Source: an uncultured Ruminococcus sp. (lineage in GTDB: Bacteria; Bacillota; Clostridia; Oscillospirales; Acutalibacteraceae). Taken from it: 5,033 nucleotides of DNA. Each line of letters begins with the position of its first letter. Position 1 is the stretch's first letter. The position numbers were made by a program, and so were the translations under genes. The notes under the pieces are model-generated. The model had not been told where the DNA came from. It ran no database searches and saw nothing but the letters and a program-made list of their open reading frames with translations. The stretch is from contig CACXGH010000053.1 in assembly GCA_902767175.1 (NCBI GenBank), positions 1 through 5,033 on the forward strand. The letters run 5' to 3'. This document shows positions 1-5,033 of the stretch, piece after piece.

Positions 1-489
1 AGATAAATCAGCTCCTGAGAAATCAGCAGTTTCAAGCTTTGAACATTCTGCTAACATGGCTATTGCCTGTTTTACTGAACTGAGATTCATATTACTGAAA
101 TTTATATTTTCTATTCCACTCTTTCTGAACATATAATTCATATATTGTACTCTCGAAAAATCAAGTCCGAAAGTATCAAACTCTGACATATTAGTGAAAT
201 TCCGGAAAATTTCTGACGAATTCTTAGGAAAGTAAACATTTCTTGCGTCTGACCACCAATAAAGCGTACCGTTTTCATCGAGCCATACATAGATATTATT
301 ATCTGTAGTGCCGTCATCGGCTCTGATCACAGTTCCGTTTGCAATACCCTCCTCGACAATCGTCCTGCCGTTAATCCTTGTGTACTGCTTGAAGGCTTTT
401 ATCTTATCAACATGAGCAGCATTCTGATCATCTTTTGTAAGATTAAGCATAAGCGTTCTCAGATTTGACGTAAAAGTCGCCTCGCTAAT
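1..489 (-). other. BspA/DUF285-type leucine-rich repeat region, incomplete (residues about 1464-1626)
   Basis: A lead-in segment (ATFTSNLRT, then IYVWLDENGTLYWWSDA, 1529-1545, then VYFPKNSSEIF) is followed by repeats of about 25 residues: 1558-1583 (ending DFSRVQYMNYM), 1584-1608 (FRKSGIENINFSNMNLSSV...) and 1609 on (LAECSKLETADFSGADLS, cut by the window). This fits the BspA-like pattern of F-x-x-C-x-x-L-x-x-L-D-x-S-x-x-x-x-S-x-V-x-x-M. BspA-family repeats are known on bacterial and protist surfaces and in some cases bind fibronectin or fibrinogen. More repeats are expected downstream of the window edge. Confidence 0.82.
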
Positions 490-3400
490 CCTGACATCAG
501 TAGTTAATACTATTAACGGATCTTCTATGCCGTCTGCCCTGCGCTCGTCATTGGTCTCGTAATCGTCATTCCACACCTTGTATACAGTGATTGTTCCGTT
601 TTCAGGGTTGGTTATTACAAAACGGCCTTGATTATCCTGCACAGCTCCCTCTATAGTGACTGTGCCGTCAGAATCTATGATCACATGACGAATAGTACTG
701 TCACACTCATAACCTGCAGGTGCGGATATCTCCTGCAGTTGGTAGTTATCTCCTGCTTCAAGACCGCTGAACGTAAGCTGGCCGTTTTCACCTGTTGTTC
801 GTGTCATATCTACCGGAGTAAAGTTATCCGAAGTACCCCACAGGCGGAACACCGCACCCGGTACGTTGGTATCCTGCATTGTACGACCTGTCTTGAGTAT
901 TGTAAACCTATGGTAAGGCTCATTGTATACAGTGTAAGGTTCACCGCCTTTATAGCTGTCAAAGAACTCCGTCTCGGTTATCTCGTTGCCGTCCGTGTCG
1001 ATAGGTGTCATCTGATAGGTGCCGTCCTCATAAATTTCGACATTGAACAAAACGGATTTAAGCAGTATGTGATCCTCCGGGGCTTTAACCTCCCTGAGAG
1101 TATATGTACCCATTTCTACATTTTCAAACCTTACTACACCGTCATCAACACCCAAAGGCATTTTTCCCGAAACAGCATATTGCGGCAGCGTTTCAAGATG
1201 TGTATACCCCGATATACCCGTAAGCATAAACTCTGCGCCGTTTACAACGCTGTATTTATTGCGCAGATCCTTCTTGGTAAATTCGATATCTGTATGAACT
1301 CTCGGTCTGTTGCCTATATTATAATACGAACCCTTTGTTATCAGGCTCTGACCCACCCAGGCATTGCCCTCTTCGTCTATCCTTACCCGAATGGGACCGT
1401 CTATCTTGAAATAGTCGTCCGTGCCGTCAAACTCCTCAAGGGTATAATAACGATCGCTGAGATCCGTGTCCTCGGTGATGTTATCTGGGAGCGGATTATT
1501 CTGTTCAATGTTCTCGAACACGATCTTTCCTTCATCGTTTGTGTAGAGTGTTATATCATAATTTGTACCGTATTTCGATTTACCCGTAAGTCTGAAGCCA
1601 ATATCCTTTACAGGTGTGATATTTGACGGGTCAATAGCTTCGCCGTCCTTCTGTTCAACCTTTTGTATGCCTATATCGCCGCAAATCTTGAAATGCACCG
1701 CAGTATAGTCAAAACGGATAAACTTATCCGGTTCTTCATTGCCGAACATATCAATTATGGTATCGTTTATGAATACATTGTTGTAGCTTATCGGGTCTTG
1801 GCTGTCAGAATCCTCCTGCGCAGGTGACATCATGAAAATTTCAGCTTCAACAGCCTTGTTGTTTGGCAGGATATATTCATTGCCCTCGGTATCACGGCGC
1901 AGGTCAATAGCTATCGCTTTGGCTTTAGCATAAGCCGCAGCCCTATGGTCGGTTATATCGTTATTGTCAGGCTCTCCGTAAATTCTGATAAAATCTTCCT
2001 CTTTAAGCCATACCTTCGAGCCGTCAATTTCATCGGTGTCAACATCGTGATAGGTATCTATGTCAAGTTTTTCGACCGCAGAAAGATATACTACAGGCGC
2101 AATACCTGCTTTTTTCGGCTGAGAAAGATCAAACCCCGTGAGTGTGCCTCGCCAATCGCTTGTGTTTTCATCAATAACAGCGTTCTCAAGCGAATCATAG
2201 AGAACCATATCCTTAGCCTTGGTTATTATGGTGGTACTGTAGCGCAGTTTATAAGAGTATTCTGCCGACTGCCTTACAGATGTTTCCTTTTTAAAGTCTG
2301 TAGAGTCTTTCTCCTTTACAGTTTTGATAAGACCTGTCCTTGTTGAAATAAGAATTCTTATAGGGTAAAGCTTTTGTTCATAAATAAACTTGTTTCCGCT
2401 TGAAGAACTGTCAAGACCGCTCATTACGTCTTTGTCACCGATCTCGCCGCCGTTATCCGGATAACCGCCTGCTATTTTGTCATTACCCGTTTCATAGGCG
2501 ACTGTATTAAGGAGCTGACTGCCGTAATCCATAGCACTGTCCCATGAATACACCGTTCTGTAGCCGATCACAGCGCTGTTGTAGCTTTTATTGATCCTAA
2601 CGGTAAGCATAACTCTGCCTGTCCCCTTGTAATTCGGCTGTGTTTCGAACTCAAATTCGTTTGAACGCAGCCATCTTACGTTCAGAGGATTATTATCATC
2701 GCTCACTCCTACTGTAACCGAAGTTTTATCAAGCAGATTGCCTGAGGGAAGAAGATCATAGAATACACCTGACTGCTGCTGTACATACCTCCTGCCGTCG
2801 TTTGTTTCATAATGCTCTGCTATCTTTACCTGCCATGCTACAATTACTCTTCTTTTTAACGCATTGTTCTGTGTATAGGCAACCGACTTTACAATATCGG
2901 ATTCCTTTTCAACGCCTATTATATAGTCGTGGGCAATATTGTCTCTGTCATATATGATCGTACCTGTGTCGGTCTCGCTGTTGTAATCTTTCATAACTGT
3001 GTAATTGGATATGTTGGTGAGAGTTATCTTGTTAACTCCTTCACTCTGTGCAAGAACAGTATCTGACCTCTTTATCCAACAATACGGTGTTGCTGAGATA
3101 GATGTAGCATAATGCGCATTGAACGTCTCTATCCTGTAGCCTACACAGTTGACATCATCATTGAAGGTTATTCTTCCGGCAGTCATTTCCTTAATATACT
3201 GCGTATTAAATGACATAGCACCGTTATGATATGCATCGTACGATGCTGCAGGCTGTTCTGTCCAGTCACCGTTATCGAATTTGAAGTAGAAGTATAGTAC
3301 ATCGTCCTCTGTAAAGGTTGCCGCCTTATCTCTGAAACGGTTCTTTTCCGTGTCCTTGTAGCCGTCCCTAAGACTGTAAGAATAGTCTATGTGATCTATC

Positions 3401-4878
3401 TTGAAGTCGTCGCTCGTAAGCTTTACACCTGAAAGCTCATCAGGAACAACGACCTTTACACCGCTGAATTGGAACGACTGATTCAGATAGAAGATGTCAT
3501 CGGTTACTACAAACTTTACTTTCTTTTTTCCGTAGCTGTTTATATCTTCTTCGTTTCCGTCGCCCTTCGTATACGGAAAAACATTTCCCCATGTATTTAC
3601 GGCAAATTTTATATTTCCGCTGAGATGATCAACATCACCGTCTTTAAGCTCCTGCAGGCCGTAATCAGCTACCGGCCATGGTGTCCACCAATTGTTGTTT
3701 CCTCTCTTCTCGGATCCGATTGAGGGTCCCGGCTTGTTAAACGGCACCTGATAATGATGGAAAGTAGCCTCTGCCGATGCCTGTGTAGGCTCATCTATCC
3801 CATCATAGGGTGTCAGAATTATTGTCTCTATGTTTTTAAGGGTATAATCGTTCAGACTCTGAAAGGTCTCTTTCGGGTGCTTTGTTATTACATAGTCATA
3901 CCTGCTGCCGTCGCTGCTTGCGTATTTCTGCATTTTTCTGACATTTGGCTCAACCTTATCAATAGACCTGAACGTATCATTGCCTGCGAATTTGTACGCA
4001 ACGGCTTCACCGTCGATAACAGGGTTTCCGTCCGCATCGGAGAGTACATCTTCAATTTTAAGATCATATGGCTGTGTGGGATTGCTTATAGTACTCCTTA
4101 TTTCCCACTTAAGGTAATAATAGTCATTAACGTCAAAACTCGTAGGCACACTTCCCCAGCTGCTGTCCCACGAAGAATAGGGATTGACTTCATTCAAACA
4201 TCTCTTCGACGTCGATGTGACCCTTGCCGATGTATCTATAGTTACGGGAACACTGTCCGAATGTTCTGAGAGCATTACCTGCTTATCAGGGCTAAGAAGC
4301 TCTATATCCGCCCGGAAAGGTTCTGACTCGGACATATCTTTATACTCAAATGTAGTTTTATTTGTTATGTAAGCAAGCTCGATATAGCCGTCCGAAGCCG
4401 CAGAGAACTTAAGATAGTTTGTTATTATTATCCTGTTGTTGTTCTCATCTATCTCATATTGGAACTGATTATCCTCAGCAAACAGCTCATCATCATAGCC
4501 TGCTACCTCATCAACAGAAGGTACGGACAGCTCTATATTGTCTGCATCATTGCCGTAGCGGTCCCTTAGTATATGAAGCGGCACAGTTATCCTGACCTCA
4601 CCCGGCTCATAATAGCCCTCACCGGACAATTCAAATCCAAGGTAGTATATGAATTTATGTCCCTCCTTCGGAGAATCAGGCGTCCAGATGTACTTTTCCT
4701 CTGAGGAATCATAATCTGCGCCTTCAGAAAATCCTGTGTAAAAAGTATCAATAGTTGCATTGACGGCAGCCTTTACACGCTCTGAACCTCCTGTAAATGC
4801 CGGAAAACAGGAACACATAAGCATAAAAGCTGTAATGAGGGATACTGCCTTATAAAATTTGCCCTTTGTCCTTGTCAT
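1..4878 (-). CDS. Giant secreted SpaA/CnaB and BspA-type leucine-rich repeat surface adhesin, 3' end outside window
   Basis: Seen: an uninterrupted frame of 1626 codons starting at ATG 4878-4876 and still open at position 1. The start is chosen because AAGGAGGTC ends 6 bases before it, an in-frame TGA lies just upstream (4917-4915), and the first residues form a signal peptide. Layout: signal peptide 1-37, beta-rich uncharacterised module 38-1066, three SpaA-like domains 1067-1426, start of a CnaB domain at about 1427, BspA-type repeats from about 1464 on. Known: such domains build cell-surface adhesins of Gram-positive bacteria, where CnaB/SpaA domains form Lys-Asn isopeptide bonds and BspA repeats bind host or matrix proteins. 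Inferred: a wall-attached adhesin, possibly binding mucin, plant fibre or other cells; the ligand cannot be read from the sequence. A C-terminal LPxTG motif or other anchor would lie beyond the window. The mature visible part has only six cysteines, with no obvious pairing. The adhesin class is secure; the exact role is not. Confidence 0.93.
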   Translation of the reverse strand, partial: MTRTKGKFYKAVSLITAFMLMCSCFPAFTGGSERVKAAVNATIDTFYTGFSEGADYDSSEEKYIWTPDSPKEGHKFIYYLGFELSGEGYYEPGEVRITVPLHILRDRYGNDADNIELSVPSVDEVAGYDDELFAEDNQFQYEIDENNNRIIITNYLKFSAASDGYIELAYITNKTTFEYKDMSESEPFRADIELLSPDKQVMLSEHSDSVPVTIDTSARVTSTSKRCLNEVNPYSSWDSSWGSVPTSFDVNDYYYLKWEIRSTISNPTQPYDLKIEDVLSDADGNPVIDGEAVAYKFAGNDTFRSIDKVEPNVRKMQKYASSDGSRYDYVITKHPKETFQSLNDYTLKNIETIILTPYDGIDEPTQASAEATFHHYQVPFNKPGPSIGSEKRGNNNWWTPWPVADYGLQELKDGDVDHLSGNIKFAVNTWGNVFPYTKGDGNEEDINSYGKKKVKFVVTDDIFYLNQSFQFSGVKVVVPDELSGVKLTSDDFKIDHIDYSYSLRDGYKDTEKNRFRDKAATFTEDDVLYFYFKFDNGDWTEQPAASYDAYHNGAMSFNTQYIKEMTAGRITFNDDVNCVGYRIETFNAHYATSISATPYCWIKRSDTVLAQSEGVNKITLTNISNYTVMKDYNSETDTGTIIYDRDNIAHDYIIGVEKESDIVKSVAYTQNNALKRRVIVAWQVKIAEHYETNDGRRYVQQQSGVFYDLLPSGNLLDKTSVTVGVSDDNNPLNVRWLRSNEFEFETQPNYKGTGRVMLTVRINKSYNSAVIGYRTVYSWDSAMDYGSQLLNTVAYETGNDKIAGGYPDNGGEIGDKDVMSGLDSSSSGNKFIYEQKLYPIRILISTRTGLIKTVKEKDSTDFKKETSVRQSAEYSYKLRYSTTIITKAKDMVLYDSLENAVIDENTSDWRGTLTGFDLSQPKKAGIAPVVYLSAVEKLDIDTYHDVDTDEIDGSKVWLKEEDFIRIYGEPDNNDITDHRAAAYAKAKAIAIDLRRDTEGNEYILPNNKAVEAEIFMMSPAQEDSDSQDPISYNNVFINDTIIDMFGNEEPDKFIRFDYTAVHFKICGDIGIQKVEQKDGEAIDPSNITPVKDIGFRLTGKSKYGTNYDITLYTNDEGKIVFENIEQNNPLPDNITEDTDLSDRYYTLEEFDGTDDYFKIDGPIRVRIDEEGNAWVGQSLITKGSYYNIGNRPRVHTDIEFTKKDLRNKYSVVNGAEFMLTGISGYTHLETLPQYAVSGKMPLGVDDGVVRFENVEMGTYTLREVKAPEDHILLKSVLFNVEIYEDGTYQMTPIDTDGNEITETEFFDSYKGGEPYTVYNEPYHRFTILKTGRTMQDTNVPGAVFRLWGTSDNFTPVDMTRTTGENGQLTFSGLEAGDNYQLQEISAPAGYECDSTIRHVIIDSDGTVTIEGAVQDNQGRFVITNPENGTITVYKVWNDDYETNDERRADGIEDPLIVLTTDVRISEATFTSNLRTLMLNLTKDDQNAAHVDKIKAFKQYTRINGRTIVEEGIANGTVIRADDGTTDNNIYVWLDENGTLYWWSDARNVYFPKNSSEIFRNFTNMSEFDTFGLDFSRVQYMNYMFRKSGIENINFSNMNLSSVKQAIAMLAECSKLETADFSGADLS
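499..600 (-). other. First strands of a CnaB-type domain (residues about 1427-1460)
   Basis: GTITVYKVWNDD (1428-1439), followed by DERRADG and PLIVLTT (1454-1460), matches the CnaB opening pattern of K-V-W-x-D-D, then a spacer, then a V-x-V-x-L strand. K1434 is the candidate isopeptide Lys. The rest of the domain (the Y-x-L-x-E strand and final Asn) is not seen before the BspA region begins, so the domain is either interrupted by it and completed outside the window, or truncated. Confidence 0.7.
601..915 (-). other. SpaA/prealbumin-like CnaB-type domain C (residues about 1322-1426)
   Basis: The pattern is FTILKTG with Lys K1329, VPGAVFRLWG (1339-1348), QLTFSGLEAGDNYQLQEISAPAG spanning 1367-1389 with catalytic Glu E1383, HVIIDSDGTV (1398-1407), and closing FVITNPE with Asn N1424. 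The triad is complete. The Asn of each domain is followed after 10-12 residues by the Lys of the next (N1190 to K1202, N1319 to K1329, N1424 to K1434), so the domains are packed in tandem with very short linkers, as expected for a stiff stalk. Confidence 0.88.
916..1299 (-). other. SpaA/prealbumin-like CnaB-type domain B (residues about 1194-1321)
   Basis: A textbook SpaA pattern: DIEFTKKD with candidate isopeptide Lys K1202, GAEFMLTG (1214-1221), VVRFENVEMGTYTLREVKAPE with catalytic Glu E1263, VLFNVEIYEDGTY (1276-1288), and closing VYNEP with Asn N1319. In this family the Lys and Asn side chains form a spontaneous covalent bond helped by the Glu, giving heat- and protease-stable rods. All three residues are present, so the bond probably forms. 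Confidence 0.88.
1309..1680 (-). other. SpaA/prealbumin-like CnaB-type domain A (residues about 1067-1190)
   Basis: Hallmarks in order: first strand IGIQKVEQKDG with candidate isopeptide Lys K1073, IGFRLTGKS (1093-1101) in the position of the G-A-x-F-x-L strand, GKIVFENI (1117-1124), YTLEEF with candidate catalytic Glu E1149, and terminal GNRP with candidate Asn N1190. About 16 extra residues (1127-1143) lie between FENI and YTLEE compared with domains B and C, making a long acidic loop. The usual APxGY after the Glu motif is replaced by DGTDDYF. This is the least canonical of the three domains. Confidence 0.72.
1999..2334 (-). other. Fimbrial isopeptide (D2/DUF11-like) beta-sandwich candidate 2 (residues about 849-960)
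   Basis: The layout parallels candidate 1: GLIKTV (849-854, K852), then AEYSYKLRYSTT (872-883), then MVLYDSLENA (891-900, D895 in the place of the D-x-L-P aspartate), then GTLTGFDLS (911-919). The matching order of lysine strand, aromatic strand and D-x-L motif suggests a diverged duplication of the same fold. It is followed by AIAIDLRR (988-995), a hydrophobic strand before the linker to the SpaA domains. Similarity is at motif level, so confidence is moderate. Confidence 0.4.
2578..2901 (-). other. Fimbrial isopeptide (D2/DUF11-like) beta-sandwich candidate 1 (residues about 660-767)
   Basis: The stretch follows the order seen in D2/DUF11-type domains: an early strand with lysine (IVKSV, K664), a strand VIVAWQVKI (678-686), then FYDLLPSGNLLD (706-717), where D-x-L-P is the usual motif, then long beta strands (SVTVGV, RVMLTVRI). 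K664 and D708 could belong to an intramolecular isopeptide site by analogy with CnaA-like domains. This is motif reading only; domain limits are approximate. Confidence 0.4.
4768..4878 (-). other. Sec signal peptide of the adhesin (residues 1-37)
   Basis: The N-terminus begins MTRTKGKFYK, with basic residues R3, K5, K7 and K10, followed by a hydrophobic stretch of about 18 residues (11-28). A likely signal peptidase I site is V35-K36-A37 before A38, which fits the V-x-A rule. C22 and C24 fall in the hydrophobic core, but the residues before them (MLM and MCS) match the lipobox poorly, so a lipoprotein is less likely. The cleavage position is inferred and could shift by several residues. Confidence 0.85.
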
Positions 4879-4884
4879 ATCAAA

Positions 4885-4893
4885 GACCTCCTT
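4885..4893 (-). promoter_or_regulatory. Strong Shine-Dalgarno sequence
   Basis: AAGGAGGTC on the minus strand, with the AGGAGG core 8 bases from ATG 4878. It is a near-perfect match to the 16S anti-Shine-Dalgarno sequence and fixes the start codon. It points to efficient translation and to a Gram-positive host. Confidence 0.93.
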
Positions 4894-4946
4894 TGGAATA
4901 ATGACCTTTTCGTTTCATAAATTCAATTGAACAAATAACAGACTGA

Positions 4947-4966
4947 AACATAATCGACATTATGTT
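4947..4966. promoter_or_regulatory. Perfect dyad AACATAAT-N4-ATTATGTT at the promoter, possible operator
   Basis: Two perfect 8-base arms (4947-4954 and 4959-4966) flank a 4-base centre. The dyad overlaps one candidate -10 element and lies at or just after the start site predicted from the other, which is where repressors commonly bind. It could instead form a weak AU-rich hairpin near the 5' end of the mRNA. The symmetry is directly seen; the function is inferred. Confidence 0.45.
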
Positions 4967-4999
4967 GTAAATTATAAACAACTGTCTGTAAATGATTCA
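4959..4999 (-). promoter_or_regulatory. Candidate promoter for the adhesin gene
   Basis: Two readings are possible. A perfect -10 hexamer TATAAT lies at 4976-4971 but has only a poor -35 (TGAATC, 17 bp upstream). Alternatively CAGACA (4988-4983) and CATAAT (4964-4959), 18 bp apart, form a better balanced but imperfect sigma-A pair. Either places the transcript start about 70-90 bases before the ATG, leaving a short untranslated leader. A weak -35 is compatible with activator dependence. Motif evidence only. Confidence 0.4.
4965..4996. repeat. Direct repeat TGTAAAT spaced 21 bp
   Basis: TGTAAAT occurs at 4966-4972 and 4987-4993 on the plus strand (ATTTACA on the coding strand). The wider 11-mers at 4965-4975 and 4986-4996 match at 9 of 11 positions. 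A 21-bp step is two helical turns, as used by dimeric regulators that bind direct repeats on one DNA face. The pair flanks the perfect TATAAT. In AT-rich DNA chance is a real alternative. Confidence 0.3.
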
Positions 5000-5033
5000 T
5001 ACTTTGGTGACATCATAATAAATATCTCTGTAT

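Larger units (their letters stand above)
1681..4767 (-). other. Large N-terminal extracellular module of unknown function (residues 38-1066)
   Basis: About 1030 residues rich in Asp, Asn, Tyr, Ser and Thr, with short alternating hydrophobic runs typical of beta-sandwich surface proteins and no membrane segment. I cannot assign the whole to a named family. Several phrases, such as FYDLLPSGNLLD (706-717), AYETGN (794-799) with GGYPDNGG (804-811), and MVLYDSLENA (891-900), resemble from memory the N-terminal parts of large clostridial proteins annotated as SpaA or CnaB domain proteins; this is unconfirmed. A tryptophan-rich patch NNNWWTPWP lies at 394-402. By position it would be the outermost part if the protein is anchored at its C-terminus, which makes it a candidate binding head. 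Confidence 0.6.
4879..5033. other. AT-rich intergenic upstream region
   Basis: 155 bases with no coding potential that I can support on either strand. Besides the promoter, dyad, direct repeats and ribosome binding site listed separately, it holds a short perfect palindrome TTCAATTGAA (4922-4931) between the promoter and the Shine-Dalgarno. No end of a preceding gene and no rho-independent terminator are seen, so the distance and direction of the upstream neighbour are unknown. Confidence 0.7.

Noticed and set aside
1..36. Pentapeptide repeat in ADFSGADLS at the window edge
   Set aside because: Only two units fit, and the spacing of Phe/Met/Leu positions upstream fits 25-residue BspA-type repeats better.
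628..1626. Plus-strand open frame of 332 codons
   Set aside because: It lies exactly codon-on-codon opposite the adhesin gene and is open only because TTA, CTA and TCA codons are absent from that stretch. It has no convincing ribosome binding site, and its product is Cys/Arg/Ile-rich without a recognisable domain.
1945..2346. Plus-strand open frame of 133 codons
   Set aside because: Same antisense register as the adhesin gene, no recognisable motif, fully explained by the codon choice of the real gene.
2869..3084. Thioester adhesin domain from Y599-C600-W601 and T669-Q670
   Set aside because: The Cys and Gln are only about 70 residues apart, the T-Q-x-x-I-W type motif is incomplete, and the location is deep inside the protein, whereas thioester domains are usually N-terminal.
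3469..4372. Three plus-strand open frames at 3469-3723, 3754-4269 and 4184-4372
   Set aside because: All are antisense to a well-supported coding frame; their products look like hydrophobic and Arg/Cys-rich noise, and the last two overlap each other.
4805..4818. Lipoprotein lipobox at C22 or C24
   Set aside because: Residues before the cysteines (MLM and MCS) do not fit the L-[AS]-[GA]-C pattern, and the protein has a better signal peptidase I site at residue 37.
4938..4989. Inverted pair ACAGAC (4938-4943) and GTCTGT (4984-4989)
   Set aside because: Six-base arms 40 bases apart are expected by chance, and they are not centred on the dyad.
1..5033. A multi-gene system such as a defence island, phage or mobile element
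   Set aside because: Only one gene is present, and no integrase, transposase, nuclease, toxin or terminal repeat is visible on either strand.

Overview
The window is almost entirely one very large protein-coding gene on the minus strand. It starts at position 4878 and runs without a stop to position 1, so 1626 codons are visible and the 3' end lies outside the window. I checked the reading frame by eye, line by line, and found no in-frame stop and no frameshift. The remaining 155 bases (4879-5033) are the AT-rich upstream region of this gene. It holds a strong Shine-Dalgarno sequence, candidate promoter elements, a perfect 8-bp-arm dyad and a pair of direct repeats. No RNA gene, mobile element, CRISPR array or terminator is visible.

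The product is a secreted, multi-domain surface protein of the Gram-positive adhesin type. In order it has: a Sec signal peptide (about residues 1-37); an approximately 1030-residue beta-rich N-terminal module of no clearly recognised family, with two stretches resembling fimbrial isopeptide (D2/DUF11-like) domains; three tandem SpaA/prealbumin-like CnaB-type domains (about 1067-1190, 1194-1321 and 1322-1426), each with a candidate Lys/Glu/Asn isopeptide triad; the first strands of a fourth, CnaB-type domain (about 1427-1460, KVWNDD motif); and a BspA/DUF285-type leucine-rich repeat region (about 1464 to beyond 1626), cut off by the window edge.

The organism is most likely a low-to-moderate G+C Gram-positive of the Clostridia, plausibly a gut or rumen Ruminococcus or relative. 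This is inferred from the AAGGAGGTC ribosome binding site, the signal peptide style, the AT-rich intergenic region and the SpaA + CnaB + BspA domain combination. No phylogenetic marker is present to fix the genus.

The likely picture is a long, protease-resistant stalk stiffened by internal isopeptide bonds, carrying binding modules at both ends, exported by Sec and probably fixed to the cell wall by a C-terminal signal outside the window. The most notable points are the apparent insertion of the BspA repeat region within a CnaB domain, a codon-usage shift at that junction, the large uncharacterised N-terminal module, and the symmetric element at the predicted promoter.
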